Positions 46,450 through 56,582 of a DNA stretch of 64,000 nucleotides are shown here, piece after piece. The notes beneath the pieces were generated by a model. The model was not told the origin of the DNA. It searched no databases and worked only from the letters and a program-made list of their open reading frames with translations. Position numbers and translations under genes: made by a program. This DNA is from Clostridium tunisiense TJ (GTDB lineage: Bacteria; Bacillota; Clostridia; Clostridiales; Clostridiaceae), in NCBI RefSeq assembly GCF_000300195.1, contig NZ_AMQH01000012.1:124001-188000 (forward strand), given 5' to 3'. Positions within the stretch are counted from its first letter, which is position 1; every line of letters begins with the position of its first letter.

Positions 46450-47898
46450 ATGCAGATTAAAAATCTTTTAGAAAATATAGAGTATAGTATGTTATCAGAA
46501 AAAGAAGATATACAGGTAAATAGTATTCAATATGATAGCAGAAAAGTTAAAGAAGGAGACATGTTTTTTGCTATCGAAGGTTTTAACTTAGATGGCCACA
46601 AATTTATAAATAAAGCTATAGAAAATGGTTCAAGAGTTATAGTTATTCAAAAACCTGTGGAACAGGTTGGAGGGATAACTTATATCATGGTGGATGATAG
46701 TAGAAAAGCATTAGCTATAGCAGCAGCAAACTTTTATGGAAACCCCAGCAAAAAGATGAAAATCATAGGAATTACAGGGACTAATGGGAAAACTACGTCA
46801 GCCTTTATGCTTAAAGCAATATTAGAAGAAAAAGGGTATAAAGTAGGACTAATAGGAACGATAGCTAATTATATTGGTAGTGTAGAAATCCATACAGATA
46901 AAACTACACCTGAATCTCTAGAGCTACAGAAGTTGTTTAATGAAATGGTTGAGAAAAAGGTGGATTATTGTGTTATGGAAGTTTCTTCTCACTCTTTAGA
47001 ACTACATAGAGTTCATGGAATAGAATTTTCAGAAGGAATTTTTACAAACCTTACAAGAGATCACTTAGATTTTCATAAAACCTTTGAAAATTACTTTAAT
47101 GCAAAATCTAAATTATTTACTATGAGCAATAAATCTATAGTGAATATAGATGATTCTTACGGCGAAAGAATATTGGAACAAGTTAAAAGTAATATAACCA
47201 CCTATTCTTTGAAAAAGCCCAGTGATTTAAAGGGGTATAACTTAAAGCTACATTCAAGAGGCATCGAGTTTACCTTAAATAATAGAAATGAAGAAGTAGT
47301 AATAAAACTGTCTATTCCAGGGACTTACAATGTCTATAATGCCTTAGGATGTATTGGAGCCGCTTTAAATGAAGGTATAGATATATATACTATTAAAAGA
47401 GCTTTAGAAAAGGTAACAGTTCCAGGAAGATGTGAAATAATCACATTAAATAATCACTTAGGTTTTGACGTTATAGTTGATTATTCTCATACTCCAGATA
47501 GCTTAGAAAATATACTTAAGAATGTTAGAGAATTTACTCAAGGAAGGCTTATCTGCATATTTGGATGCGGCGGAGATAGAGATAGAACTAAAAGACCTAT
47601 TATGGGTGAAATAGGTACAGAATTAAGTGATTTTGCAATAATTACTTCTGATAACCCTAGAACTGAAGAGCCTAATAGCATTTTAAAGGAAATTCAAGCA
47701 GGGGTTAAGAAAGATAATTATGAACTTATTGAAAATAGAAAAGAAGCTATAAAAAGAGCCATGTCTTTAGCTGAAAAAGGTGACATAATTGTTATAGCTG
47801 GTAAAGGACATGAAACTTACCAAATACTAAAGGATAAAACTATTGACTTTGATGAAAGAAAAGTTGTAGCAGATATTATAAAGGAGCTGGAGTTATAG
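46450..47898 (+). CDS. murE: UDP-MurNAc-tripeptide synthetase MurE (meso-diaminopimelate type)
   Basis: The 482-residue ligase adds the third amino acid to the peptidoglycan peptide. Visible motifs: P-loop [10 protein letters not shown] near residue 109, [15 protein letters not shown], the [15 protein letters not shown] hinge and [13 protein letters not shown] is the signature of meso-diaminopimelate-adding enzymes, as opposed to lysine. murF starts at the base after its stop. Confidence 0.96.
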   Translation: MQIKNLLENIEYSMLSEKEDIQVNSIQYDSRKVKEGDMFFAIEGFNLDGHKFINKAIENGSRVIVIQKPVEQVGGITYIMVDDSRKALAIAAANFYGNPSKKMKIIGITGTNGKTTSAFMLKAILEEKGYKVGLIGTIANYIGSVEIHTDKTTPESLELQKLFNEMVEKKVDYCVMEVSSHSLELHRVHGIEFSEGIFTNLTRDHLDFHKTFENYFNAKSKLFTMSNKSIVNIDDSYGERILEQVKSNITTYSLKKPSDLKGYNLKLHSRGIEFTLNNRNEEVVIKLSIPGTYNVYNALGCIGAALNEGIDIYTIKRALEKVTVPGRCEIITLNNHLGFDVIVDYSHTPDSLENILKNVREFTQGRLICIFGCGGDRDRTKRPIMGEIGTELSDFAIITSDNPRTEEPNSILKEIQAGVKKDNYELIENRKEAIKRAMSLAEKGDIIVIAGKGHETYQILKDKTIDFDERKVVADIIKELEL

Positions 47899-49275
47899 AT
47901 GGAAACCATAACTTTAAAAGATGTAGTTAAAGGTGTTAAAGGTGAAATATTAAAAGAAGGCAAAACTACCCAATTTAATAGGGTTTCGATAGATAGCAGA
48001 AAGGTATGTGCTGGAGATATATTCTTTGCTTTAGTTGGAGAAAATTTTGATGGTCATAGTTACATAGATATGGCTATAAAATCTGGAGCGCACCTTTGTA
48101 TAGTTCATAAAAAAAATTTAAACTTAAGTGGTTATGATGAAGATGTTTCAATTATATATGTTGAGGATACAAGAATAGCACTTTTAGATTTAGCTGAACA
48201 TTATAGAGAAAAACTCAAATTAAAGGTTATAGGCATCACTGGATCCACGGGGAAAACTTCCACAAAGGACTTAGTTGCTGCAGCTTTGAGTGAAAAATAT
48301 AAGGTGTTTAAGACTAAAGGGAACTTTAATAATGAGATTGGATTACCATTAATGGTATTCTCCTTAGATAATAGCTACGATGTTGCAATCTTAGAAATGG
48401 GTATGAGTAGCTTAGGTGAAATAGAAAGACTTGCAAAAGTTGCAAAGCCTGATATAGCAATAATAACTAATATAGGTTTATCGCATATAGAAAATTTAAA
48501 AACTAGGGACAATATTTTAAAGGCTAAAATGGAAGTAACTTCATTCTTCAATGAAAAAAATGTGCTCATAATCAATGGTGATAATGATATGCTTCATAAC
48601 TTACAAGCCCAGGATTATAAAATAATAAAAATAGGATTAGAAAATGATTATAATTTCGTTGGAAGCAGAATAATTATAGATAATGACAATATTAAATTTA
48701 ATGTAATTGAGAATGGAAAAGAAACAGAAAGCTCAATAGAGGTTGGAGTTCCAGGTAAGCATAACGTATTGAATTCTTTGCTTGCCATAGCTGTGGCTAG
48801 GGAGCTAGGGTTGACATATGATGAGATTTCCATAGGAATAAGGAAATTAGAATTTACTTCTATGAGATTAGACATTATAAACTGTGGCAACTATATAATT
48901 ATAAATGATGCTTACAATGCTAGTCCAGACTCTATGGAAGCAGCCTTAGAAGTTCTTAAAAACTATGAAGGCAAAAGAAAAATTGCAGTACTTGGTACTA
49001 TGAAAGAGTTAGGAAATGAGGCTTATAATTCTCATGAGAGAGTAGGAAGTTATGCGAAAAAGTGTAATGTTGATTTATTGCTTACTGCAGGAGAATTCAA
49101 TGAAGCTTTTAAAAGTGGTTTTGGGGATGAAAACCTTGTGTCCTTCCACACTGGAGAAGAATTATTAGATTTTTTATCTACCAATATTAAAGATGGAGAT
49201 GTAATTTTGGTAAAGGCATCTAGAACCATGAAATTTGAACATATTGTTAGTGGTATACAAAGGACAACTGTTTAG
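47899..49275 (+). CDS. murF: UDP-MurNAc-tripeptide--D-alanyl-D-alanine ligase MurF
   Basis: The 458-residue ligase adds D-Ala-D-Ala to complete the pentapeptide. P-loop GITGSTGKTSTKD near residue 112, GNFNNEIGLPL, EMGMSSLGEIERL and DAYNASPDSM are all MurF hallmarks. No gap separates it from murE; the start ATG directly follows the murE stop, with the ribosome site AAGGAG inside murE. Confidence 0.96.
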   Translation: METITLKDVVKGVKGEILKEGKTTQFNRVSIDSRKVCAGDIFFALVGENFDGHSYIDMAIKSGAHLCIVHKKNLNLSGYDEDVSIIYVEDTRIALLDLAEHYREKLKLKVIGITGSTGKTSTKDLVAAALSEKYKVFKTKGNFNNEIGLPLMVFSLDNSYDVAILEMGMSSLGEIERLAKVAKPDIAIITNIGLSHIENLKTRDNILKAKMEVTSFFNEKNVLIINGDNDMLHNLQAQDYKIIKIGLENDYNFVGSRIIIDNDNIKFNVIENGKETESSIEVGVPGKHNVLNSLLAIAVARELGLTYDEISIGIRKLEFTSMRLDIINCGNYIIINDAYNASPDSMEAALEVLKNYEGKRKIAVLGTMKELGNEAYNSHERVGSYAKKCNVDLLLTAGEFNEAFKSGFGDENLVSFHTGEELLDFLSTNIKDGDVILVKASRTMKFEHIVSGIQRTTV

Positions 49276-49288
49276 GGAGGGGTAGAGT

Positions 49289-50245
49289 ATGAGTAAAGTT
49301 GTATATTCAGTGCTAGTTGCTTTTTTAGTTGCACTTTTAATTGCACCATTTCTTATTCCAATGTTGCATAAATTTAAGTTTGGTCAAAACATTAGAGATG
49401 AAGGCCCAGAAAGCCATAAGAAGAAACAAGGGACTCCTACAATGGGAGGGATAATTTTTATTATTGCAACGTGTATAACCATGATTGTAATTGTTAGAAA
49501 CCCAAAAGATGAAGCTATGATTGCATTATACTCATTAGTAGCTTTTGGAATAATTGGACTTTTAGATGATGCATTAAAAATTATAAAAAAGAAAAATGAA
49601 GGACTAAAAAGTTACCAAAAAATGATTCTGCTTGTGTTAGCTTCAGGTTTCTTAGGATATTTTGCATCAAATAAAATTGGTACTGATATAATGATACCAT
49701 TTTTCACATCAAAGACTTTTGATTTAGGGGTATTTTTTATACCATGTATAATAATTTATTTCGCTGCAACTACTAATGCAGTTAATTTAACAGATGGACT
49801 CGATGGATTAGCTAGTTCTATTACATTGTTAGTAATGACTTTCTTCGCACTTGTAAGTTTTGGTATGGGGTATTACACTTTATCCATATTTTGTGGGATT
49901 TTAGCTGGTTCCCTTTTAGGCTTTTTAAGATATAATTCTTATCCAGCACAAATATTTATGGGTGATACAGGGTCACTGGCATTGGGGGGAGCTGTAGGTG
50001 CTATAGCTATGATATTAAAATTAGAACTCCTAGTTGTAATAGTGGGAGGAATATACGTAGTAGAAACACTTTCTGTAATTATTCAAGTTATATCTTTTAA
50101 GCTTACAGGAAAAAGAGTGTTTAAAATGAGTCCTCTTCATCATCATTTTGAACTAAGTGGATGGCATGAAAGTAAGATCGTAGCAGTTTTTTCTATTATT
50201 ACAGTAGTTTTATGTTTGATAGGATTCCTATCAATAACACATTAA
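49289..50245 (+). CDS. mraY: Phospho-MurNAc-pentapeptide transferase MraY
   Basis: The 318-residue multi-pass membrane enzyme makes lipid I from UDP-MurNAc-pentapeptide and undecaprenyl phosphate. Motifs: GTPTMGG near residue 48, the magnesium-binding GLLDDALK and [23 protein letters not shown], and the HHHFELSGW loop. murD, which often follows, is missing here. Confidence 0.97.
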   Translation: MSKVVYSVLVAFLVALLIAPFLIPMLHKFKFGQNIRDEGPESHKKKQGTPTMGGIIFIIATCITMIVIVRNPKDEAMIALYSLVAFGIIGLLDDALKIIKKKNEGLKSYQKMILLVLASGFLGYFASNKIGTDIMIPFFTSKTFDLGVFFIPCIIIYFAATTNAVNLTDGLDGLASSITLLVMTFFALVSFGMGYYTLSIFCGILAGSLLGFLRYNSYPAQIFMGDTGSLALGGAVGAIAMILKLELLVVIVGGIYVVETLSVIIQVISFKLTGKRVFKMSPLHHHFELSGWHESKIVAVFSIITVVLCLIGFLSITH

Positions 50246-50266
50246 AGTACTATAGGGGGATTGAAT

Positions 50267-51373
50267 ATGAAGAAACCCAAAATGAAATTGGGAGAAGTAG
50301 ATTTTATACTTTTTGCGACAATTTTAATGCTAGTTACTGTTGGGGTAGTAATGGTTTATAGTGCTAGTTCATATTTTGCAGCCTTCAAATATGAGGATGC
50401 AGAGTATTTCCTTTGGAGACAGCTACTCTGGGCTGGTATAGGCCTTGTGGCTATGATATTTACATTAAATACTGATTATCATAAATTCAAAAGATACACT
50501 AGAGTATTAATTATTTTTACCTTTATTGCATTATGTTTAGTTTTTGCTTTTCCACCAGTAAATGGAGCACAAAGATGGATAAGGCTAGGCCCTGCTTCCT
50601 TTCAGCCTTCAGAAATCACTAAGTATGTAGTAGTTCTATATATTGCTAAGAGTATTGAAGCAAAAGGTGAGAGAATTAAGTTGTTTTTTAAAGGAGTAAT
50701 ACCACATCTTGCTTTTGCAGGTTTCTTCGCGGGAATGGTAATACTTGAGAAAAATCTTAGTATTGCTACAGTCATAATGCTAGTTACTGTGGCTATGCTC
50801 TTTATAGGAGGCACAAAATTTTCTTATATAGCAGAAATGGGATTAGGGTTAGTTGGATTAGTTGTGGGTGCAATAATTCTGGAACCCTATAGGATGAGGA
50901 GAATTACCGGATTTTTAGATCCATGGTCAGATTCTCAAGTTACAGGGTATCAACTAGTACAATCCTTATTAGCTTTAGGATCAGGTGGGCTTACGGGGGT
51001 AGGAATAGGACAGTCTAGGCAGAAATGTTTCTATATACCAGAACCGCATAACGATTTTATATTCTCAGTTATTGGGGAGGAACTTGGATTTATTGGCTGT
51101 ATGTTTATTGTAATTTTATTTGTAATTTTTCTTTGGAGAGGCATTATGGCTGCAGCTAAGGCCAAAGATGTCTACGGAGCTCTATTAGCAACAGGGATAA
51201 CTGCTGTTGTAATACTACAAAGTCTAATTAATATTGCAGTTGTTACTGGGTCAATGCCAGTTACAGGGGTACCTCTTCCCTTTATTAGCTATGGAGGATC
51301 ATCTCTGGTTATAAATATGATGTTTATGGGAATACTTCTTAATATAACAAGACAAAATAATAGTAATATTTAA
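50267..51373 (+). CDS. spoVE: SEDS glycosyltransferase SpoVE/FtsW type
   Basis: ATG at 50267 is chosen because AGGGGGA ends six bases before it; an in-frame TTG at 50261 touches that site. The 368-residue protein has about ten membrane segments and the SEDS motifs VMVYSASS, KNLSIATV, FIFSVIGEELGFIG and GVPLPFISYGGSSL. SEDS proteins polymerise glycan strands with a class B PBP, here probably the product at 43912. FtsW and SpoVE cannot be told apart by sequence. Confidence 0.9.
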   Translation: MKKPKMKLGEVDFILFATILMLVTVGVVMVYSASSYFAAFKYEDAEYFLWRQLLWAGIGLVAMIFTLNTDYHKFKRYTRVLIIFTFIALCLVFAFPPVNGAQRWIRLGPASFQPSEITKYVVVLYIAKSIEAKGERIKLFFKGVIPHLAFAGFFAGMVILEKNLSIATVIMLVTVAMLFIGGTKFSYIAEMGLGLVGLVVGAIILEPYRMRRITGFLDPWSDSQVTGYQLVQSLLALGSGGLTGVGIGQSRQKCFYIPEPHNDFIFSVIGEELGFIGCMFIVILFVIFLWRGIMAAAKAKDVYGALLATGITAVVILQSLINIAVVTGSMPVTGVPLPFISYGGSSLVINMMFMGILLNITRQNNSNI

Positions 51374-51449
51374 TTTAAATAATATGAATCGTAGAAAATC
51401 TACGAAGGTATTAAACCATGCTTTAAACATATTCGGGATTCCCGTAAAT

Positions 51450-51487
51450 AAAAAGTGACTTACTTGTATAGTAAGTCACTTTTTTTA
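51450..51487 (+). terminator. Terminator after spoVE
   Basis: AAAAGTGACTTAC (51451-51463) pairs perfectly with GTAAGTCACTTTT (51471-51483), then a T run. Two small palindromes precede it: CGTAGAaaaTCTACG (51390-51404) and CGGGATTCCCG (51434-51444). Confidence 0.92.
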
Positions 51488-51585
51488 ATTATTTAGGTAA
51501 TTTATAATGAATTTAATTCTAATTAGTGGTATTATTGTATGTGTAAATGTATTAGTTTTATTGAGAGTCTTATGGTGGTGAGGAA

Positions 51586-52395
51586 ATGACGAATAATAAC
51601 AATAAAAATAAAAAAGAATATGGGAAATATATTCTTGAAAATAAACAAGCAATATTAAATAAAAAGAAAAAGATAAGGATTATTAGACGCAGTATCGCAG
51701 CTATGGTGATAATGGTTGCTATATTGCTTACTTTAAGTTTTAACTTAGAGTATTTTAATATTAGTGAAATTAAGGTGTCAGGTAACAGCACTTTGAATTC
51801 AGAAGAAATAATGAAGCTTTCTGAATTAAGTAGTGGTAGCAATATTTTTAAATTCAAGTCCAGTACTGTAAAAACTAAAATTTTAAGAAACCCATATGTA
51901 TTAGATGTAAAGGTTAAAAGGTCGCTACCCAATAAAGTAGAACTTGAAGTTGCTGAGAGAAAGGCAATGTTTTATATAGCATACAATGAAGAATTCTATA
52001 TAATTGACAGCAATGCAATTGTACTAGAAAAAAGAGACAGTATAGAAGGAATGACTTTGGCAAAGATAGAAGGAATTGATTTATCTACTGCAAAAATAGG
52101 TGATGTTATCCCTCTAGATAGTGAGGAAAAAAAGAAAGCTATAATGGAACTATGTGATTTTGTTTATAATAACAATGCAGTTGGTACCAATGTAGTTTCC
52201 TCTATTCAGTTAAATGAGCTTGTAGATATAAAAGTTTTAATAGGTAATGCTGAGGTGAAACTGGGGACCACTGAGAATATGAAAGATAAATTATCTAAAG
52301 CATTTAGCATTTTAAACGATGAACAGTTTAAAGGGTTTAAAGGCTACGTGGATGTAAGTTTTAATGGTAACCCAGTAATTTATAAACAGGAATAG
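51586..52395 (+). CDS. ftsQ: Cell division protein FtsQ/DivIB
   Basis: A 269-residue bitopic protein with a basic cytoplasmic start, one membrane segment (about residues 34-55), a POTRA domain (ISEIKVSGNSTLNSEEIMKLSEL) and an FtsQ/DivIB beta domain. It acts with FtsL and DivIC in the divisome. It starts a new transcript after the terminator at 51450. murG, often found before it, is missing. ATG follows GGTGAGG. Confidence 0.92.
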   Translation: MTNNNNKNKKEYGKYILENKQAILNKKKKIRIIRRSIAAMVIMVAILLTLSFNLEYFNISEIKVSGNSTLNSEEIMKLSELSSGSNIFKFKSSTVKTKILRNPYVLDVKVKRSLPNKVELEVAERKAMFYIAYNEEFYIIDSNAIVLEKRDSIEGMTLAKIEGIDLSTAKIGDVIPLDSEEKKKAIMELCDFVYNNNAVGTNVVSSIQLNELVDIKVLIGNAEVKLGTTENMKDKLSKAFSILNDEQFKGFKGYVDVSFNGNPVIYKQE

Positions 52396-52407
52396 GAGGT
52401 TAGTACA

Positions 52408-53121
52408 TTGAAGAAGTTTATTTACCAGTTAATTATAGGACTAATTTTTTTATTGTTTGGATTTATGGTAACTTCTCAATTAAATATGCGTGAGAAGCAG
52501 AAGGTTGTGGCAGAAAATAAGCAAAGCCCAGAAATCCTTGTTGAGAATGAGCAACTTAAAAAGCAAAAGGATGAATTGGAGAAAAAAGTTAATGAGCTTA
52601 TAGAGAAGTCACAAAACTATGAAAATGCAGCTGCTGGGAAAACTGATGAAAGTAATTTATTAGTGCAAGAACTTCAAGAAACTAGGCTAAGAGCTGGTCT
52701 TACTGATGTAAAAGGTCCAGGAGTTATTATTTATATAACTCCTAAAGCAAATTTATTTGCTGCTCCAGCAAATCGACAACCAATTATTGATTTTGATTTA
52801 CTAGGGATTGTGAATGAACTAAATGCTGCAGGGGCCGAAGCAGTTTCTATTAATGATATACGACTAACAAATAGAGGCGGAATTAGAACTGCAGGAAATG
52901 GTATTATCATAAATAATGAGAGAATTTCGCCGCAGAAAAGAGTAACTATAAAAGCTATAGGGAAGAAGAAAGATTTAGAGAATGCTACGAATTTTCCAGG
53001 AACTATCTCTGTAGATCTTAAAAACAGTTGTGAAGTGTCAATAGAATCTAGTGATGAAGTAGTAATAAAAAAAGGACAAGATGCCTTAAAGTATGAATAT
53101 GTTAAAGAGGTTGAAAAATAG
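52408..53121 (+). CDS. DUF881 family protein (YlxW-like)
   Basis: A 237-residue protein with one N-terminal membrane segment (about residues 5-22), a coiled coil (about 35-90) and the DUF881 domain (GLTDVKGPGVIIYITPK; NELNAAGAEAVSINDIRLT; CEVSIESSDEVVIKKG). It is a paralogue of the protein at 53483, with sbp between them, as in Bacillus ylxW-sbp-ylxX. Exact role in division is unknown. TTG start after GGAGG. Confidence 0.88.
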   Translation: MKKFIYQLIIGLIFLLFGFMVTSQLNMREKQKVVAENKQSPEILVENEQLKKQKDELEKKVNELIEKSQNYENAAAGKTDESNLLVQELQETRLRAGLTDVKGPGVIIYITPKANLFAAPANRQPIIDFDLLGIVNELNAAGAEAVSINDIRLTNRGGIRTAGNGIIINNERISPQKRVTIKAIGKKKDLENATNFPGTISVDLKNSCEVSIESSDEVVIKKGQDALKYEYVKEVEK

Positions 53122-53131
53122 GGGTGATTAA

Positions 53132-53473
53132 ATGGTTGCATTTGTTGGACTTATTCTTGGGATTGTTTTAGGTGTTGTTTGGAATGTAAATATTCCTTTA
53201 AAATTTTCTCCCTATATATCTGTAGCGATATTTGCTTGCATAGATTCCATCTTTGGAGCAATTAGATCAAGTTTGAATAAAGATTTTAGACCAGATATAT
53301 TTGTTTCAGGATTTTTTGGTAATGCTGTACTAGCAGCTTTAATGGTTTATTTAGGTGATAAGCTAGGGATTCCAATTTATATAGCAGCAATTATTGTGTT
53401 CGGACAAAGGGTTTTCACTAATTTTGCAATAATAAGAAGACTACTTATGGAACGTTCAAAGTTTCGTCATTGA
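53132..53473 (+). CDS. sbp: Small basic membrane protein Sbp (DUF1290)
   Basis: A 113-residue protein with three hydrophobic segments and the family pattern GLILGIVLGVVWNVNIP, CIDSIFGAIRSSLNKDF, FISGFFGNA-type and GVPIYIAAIIVFGQRVFTNFAIIRR-type stretches (here LGIPIYIAAIIVFGQRVF). Found between two DUF881 genes in many Firmicutes; molecular function is not known. Confidence 0.9.
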   Translation: MVAFVGLILGIVLGVVWNVNIPLKFSPYISVAIFACIDSIFGAIRSSLNKDFRPDIFVSGFFGNAVLAALMVYLGDKLGIPIYIAAIIVFGQRVFTNFAIIRRLLMERSKFRH

Positions 53474-53482
53474 GGTGATTAA

Positions 53483-54199
53483 ATGCAAACTAATGAAGCA
53501 AGTATTTTTTTGTTTATAGCTTCAATTATCATTGGACTTTTAATTGCAATGAACATGAATTTAGGAAAAGGTAGTAAACTACTTGGTGTAGAAGAATATG
53601 AGGTAGCTTACAATGAAAGAATTAAGCTTCAAGGAGAAATTTATAATCTCCAAGAGCAATATTTAGAGTTAACAGATAAAGTAAACGACTTTGAAATGAA
53701 TTCAAAAAGCAATAAGGACATTTTAGGTGATATTACTGAAGAACTTAAAAAAAATAGAATTGTTTTAGGAAAAGTACCTGTTAAGGGAGAAGGAGTTAAA
53801 ATTACACTCAGCGATGCTCCAGAGGTTATGTTTGGGGGAAATTATACTACTGGTATGTTAGTTCATGATACCGATTTAGTAATGGTTATTAATGATTTAA
53901 GAAGTGCTGGCGCGGAGGCTATTGCAATAAATGACCAGAGAATTGTTTTTAATTCTTCAGGGATTTGTTGGGGACCTTCTATAAGATTTGATGGAGTTAA
54001 CGTAATAGGACCTTTTTATATTACTGCTATAGGAAATAAGGATGTACTAAAAAGTTTCTTAGATACTCAGAAAAATCAAGTAAAGGAATTAAAGACAAGA
54101 AAGTGTTATGTTGAAGTGGAAACTTCCCCAGAAATTATAATTCCTGCTTATAATAGTAGTACTGAAAATAAATATATATTGCCATATAAGGAAAAATAA
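53483..54199 (+). CDS. DUF881 family protein (YlxX-like)
   Basis: A 238-residue protein with an N-terminal membrane segment, a coiled coil and a DUF881 domain (VPVKGEGVKITLSDAPE; NDLRSAGAEAIAINDQRIV; KCYVEVETSPEIIIPAY). Shares the AGAEAxxIND motif with the protein at 52408. It ends this sub-operon; the next gene follows after about 155 bases that can form RNA structure. Confidence 0.88.
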   Translation: MQTNEASIFLFIASIIIGLLIAMNMNLGKGSKLLGVEEYEVAYNERIKLQGEIYNLQEQYLELTDKVNDFEMNSKSNKDILGDITEELKKNRIVLGKVPVKGEGVKITLSDAPEVMFGGNYTTGMLVHDTDLVMVINDLRSAGAEAIAINDQRIVFNSSGICWGPSIRFDGVNVIGPFYITAIGNKDVLKSFLDTQKNQVKELKTRKCYVEVETSPEIIIPAYNSSTENKYILPYKEK

Positions 54200-54260
54200 A
54201 AAATAATTATTACCAAATAATTAAAATAATTAAAAAAATTATTAATTATTGAAGGAATTT

Positions 54261-54313
54261 CATAGGTTATGAAGAATACTAGGAATAGTACCATTGTAAC
54301 CTGGGATAACCTA
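54261..54313 (+). promoter_or_regulatory. Possible structured leader before yggS
   Basis: TAGGTTAT (54263-54270) can pair with ATAACCTA (54306-54313), or its GGTTA part can pair with TAACC at 54297-54301. TACTA-GGAA-TAGTA (near 54277-54290) forms an inner hairpin. Two mutually exclusive pairings are suggestive of a switch but could be chance. No match to a known riboswitch. Confidence 0.3.
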
Positions 54314-54354
54314 AAGCTATAAGCAGATAATTGGGTATGCAAGGAGGAGTAAAG

Positions 54355-55017
54355 TTGTCAATTGAAGAAAATTATTTAGATATTTTAAAGCAAATTCCAA
54401 AGGATGTAACTTTATTAGCTGTATCCAAAACTAGGAGTGTGGAAGAAATCCTTGAAGCTTATAATGCAGGAGCTAGAGAGTTTGGAGAAAACAAGGTTCA
54501 AGAATTAAGTGAAAAGTTTGATGAACTACCAAAAGATATTAAGTGGCACTTGATAGGTCACCTTCAAAGAAATAAGGTTAAATACTTAGTAGATAAGGTT
54601 CATTTAATACATTCACTTGATAGTATTAAATTATTAGAGGAAATTGAAAAGCAGTTTTCAGCTAAAAACAAAATTGCAAATGTTCTTATACAAATCAATA
54701 TTGGAAAAGAAGCAACAAAGACAGGAGTATACATAGAAAATTTGCGAGATTTAATTAATGCTTGTGAACAGTGCACTTCTGTTAAAGTAAGAGGCCTTAT
54801 GGCCACAATTCCAATTGGAACTGAAGAGAGCTGTAGGCAATACTTTAATGAAATGAAAAAAGTTTATGAAAAGTTAAGTACTGAGACCTTTAAGAATATT
54901 GCTATGGAAGTTTTATCCATCGGAATGACTGGAGATTATAAGATTGCCATAGAAGAAGGATCAACCTTGATTCGATTGGGTGAAGGTATTTTTGGAAAAA
55001 GAAATTATAATAAATAA
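54355..55017 (+). CDS. yggS: Pyridoxal phosphate homeostasis protein YggS (YlmE)
   Basis: TTG at 54355 is chosen because AGGAGG lies seven bases before it; upstream in-frame starts overlap that site. The 220-residue PLP-binding TIM-barrel protein has the cofactor lysine in LLAVSKTR, then FGENKVQEL, WHLIGHLQRNK and LSIGMTGDY. It buffers PLP and affects amino acid pools. In Firmicutes it lies before sepF, as here. Confidence 0.94.
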   Translation: MSIEENYLDILKQIPKDVTLLAVSKTRSVEEILEAYNAGAREFGENKVQELSEKFDELPKDIKWHLIGHLQRNKVKYLVDKVHLIHSLDSIKLLEEIEKQFSAKNKIANVLIQINIGKEATKTGVYIENLRDLINACEQCTSVKVRGLMATIPIGTEESCRQYFNEMKKVYEKLSTETFKNIAMEVLSIGMTGDYKIAIEEGSTLIRLGEGIFGKRNYNK

Positions 55018-55035
55018 TTTTTGGGAGGATAAATT

Positions 55036-55506
55036 ATGGAGAACAAGTTTATGAAAGGCTTAGGAAGAATTATTGGATTTGATGAAGAAGATTATGAAGA
55101 TGAAGAAGTATTAGAAAAAGAAGAAGGCCAAGATGAGACAGAAGATACTAATGAACTTGAAATTGAACCTTTTATGGCAAATATGAAAAAACAAAGTAAG
55201 ATTGTAAATATTCATACGGCTTCAACAGCAAAAGTTGTAATTAGCAAACCAATGAACTACGATGAAGGTACTGCTATAGTTGATAACCTTAAAAATAGAA
55301 GAATTGTAATTGTAAATGTAACTGGTGTTGAACAAAAGGTTGGTCACAAAATCCTTGATTTTCTTATAGGTGCAATTTATGCCTTAGAGGGTGGATTGCA
55401 ACAAGTTGAAAAAGGAGTTTTCATTTTAACTCCATCTAATGTGGAAGTTACCAGCGAGCTAAAAACTGAGCTAACTAATAAAGGGATTTTTAGTTGGTCA
55501 AAATAG
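55036..55506 (+). CDS. sepF: Cell division protein SepF
   Basis: A 156-residue protein with a membrane-targeting N-terminus (MENKFMKGLGRIIGFDEED), an acidic linker (about residues 20-50) and the SepF domain (VIVNVTGVEQKVGHKILDFLIGAIYALEGGLQQVEKGVFILTP). SepF anchors FtsZ to the membrane. No FtsA is encoded here, so SepF may be a main anchor. Confidence 0.95.
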   Translation: MENKFMKGLGRIIGFDEEDYEDEEVLEKEEGQDETEDTNELEIEPFMANMKKQSKIVNIHTASTAKVVISKPMNYDEGTAIVDNLKNRRIVIVNVTGVEQKVGHKILDFLIGAIYALEGGLQQVEKGVFILTPSNVEVTSELKTELTNKGIFSWSK

Positions 55507-55515
55507 GAGGCTTAA

Positions 55516-55779
55516 ATGGCTGTAAGAATAGTTAATATTTTATTTGAAGTATTAAAAATGGCAATATTGTTAGAAGTAATTCTTTCATGGGTTCCAAGTG
55601 GCAGGGATTCTAAGGTTTGGTCTACAGTAAGATCCTTTACTGCACCCATTATGGAACCAAGTGAAAAAATTAACGATAAATTATTTTCAAATTTACCAAT
55701 AGATTTGTCACCAATAATTGCATATTTTATAGCTTCTATTGTTCAGAGCATTATTTTAAAGATACTGGGAATTATATAA
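55516..55779 (+). CDS. ylmG: YggT family membrane protein (YlmG)
   Basis: An 87-residue protein with two membrane segments and the YggT pattern EVILSWVPSG, PIMEPSEKI and DLSPIIAYFIASIVQSI. It lies between sepF and ylmH, its normal place in Gram-positives. The role is linked to division and nucleoid placement but not defined. Confidence 0.92.
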   Translation: MAVRIVNILFEVLKMAILLEVILSWVPSGRDSKVWSTVRSFTAPIMEPSEKINDKLFSNLPIDLSPIIAYFIASIVQSIILKILGII

Positions 55780-55792
55780 AAAGGTGTTATTT

Positions 55793-56566
55793 ATGGAAAA
55801 AATGACTTTTATTAATTCCTTTAGCGAATATGACAAAAATTATATGTCAAACATCTATGACAATATAGTATTATGTAAAAAAACACATAATACAGTTTTT
55901 ACAAAGGAATTCCTTATTCCTTACATTTATAATAAGCTTAGTAATATGAGTAATGAGTTGGGAGTAAAGGTATATTGTTATGGTGTTTATGAAGATAGTG
56001 AAAGAAAAATTGTGGCTTTTGATTTGTATGAAAAACCGGAGGAATTTCCTGTTGATTTAATTAAAGTTACAAATAAGTCAAAGTTTAAAAATTTAAGTCA
56101 TAAGGATTATCTTGGTTCATTAATGGCATTAGGACTCAAAAGAGAAGTTTTTGGGGATTTAGTGGTGGAAGATGATCATTGTTATGTACCAGCAGTAAGG
56201 GACATAACAAATTACATATTAGGAACCTTAGAAACTATTGGACATTGTCCCTGTGAGTTGGAGATTTTAAAAAATAATCCTGAAAGTATTCCTAAGGTTA
56301 AATTTCAAGAAAAAGTTATTATATTCACTTCACTTAGATTAGATAATATAGTTAGTGGTATATGCAATTTATCAAGAAATGAAAGTAATTCTTTAATTAG
56401 TGGTGGGTTTGTTATGATAAATCACATAACTGTTAGTAAGAAAGATAAGCTTGTAAAACCACAAGATATTATTACTATAAGAGGGCATGGAAAGTTTAGG
56501 GTTCAAGATATAATTGGTGAGACTCACAAGAGTCGTTTAAAAGTACTAATAAGAAAATATACATAA
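55793..56566 (+). CDS. ylmH: S4-domain RNA-binding protein YlmH
   Basis: ATG at 55793 is chosen because AAGGTG lies six bases before it. The 257-residue protein has a YlmH N-terminal domain, the motif DYLGSLMALGLKREVFGDLVV, and a C-terminal S4 domain (LRLDNIVSGICNLSRNESNSLISGGFVMINH). The Bacillus homologue acts in ribosome quality control; earlier work linked it to division because of its position. Confidence 0.93.
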   Translation: MEKMTFINSFSEYDKNYMSNIYDNIVLCKKTHNTVFTKEFLIPYIYNKLSNMSNELGVKVYCYGVYEDSERKIVAFDLYEKPEEFPVDLIKVTNKSKFKNLSHKDYLGSLMALGLKREVFGDLVVEDDHCYVPAVRDITNYILGTLETIGHCPCELEILKNNPESIPKVKFQEKVIIFTSLRLDNIVSGICNLSRNESNSLISGGFVMINHITVSKKDKLVKPQDIITIRGHGKFRVQDIIGETHKSRLKVLIRKYT

Positions 56567-56582
56567 TATAGGGGTGATTAAC

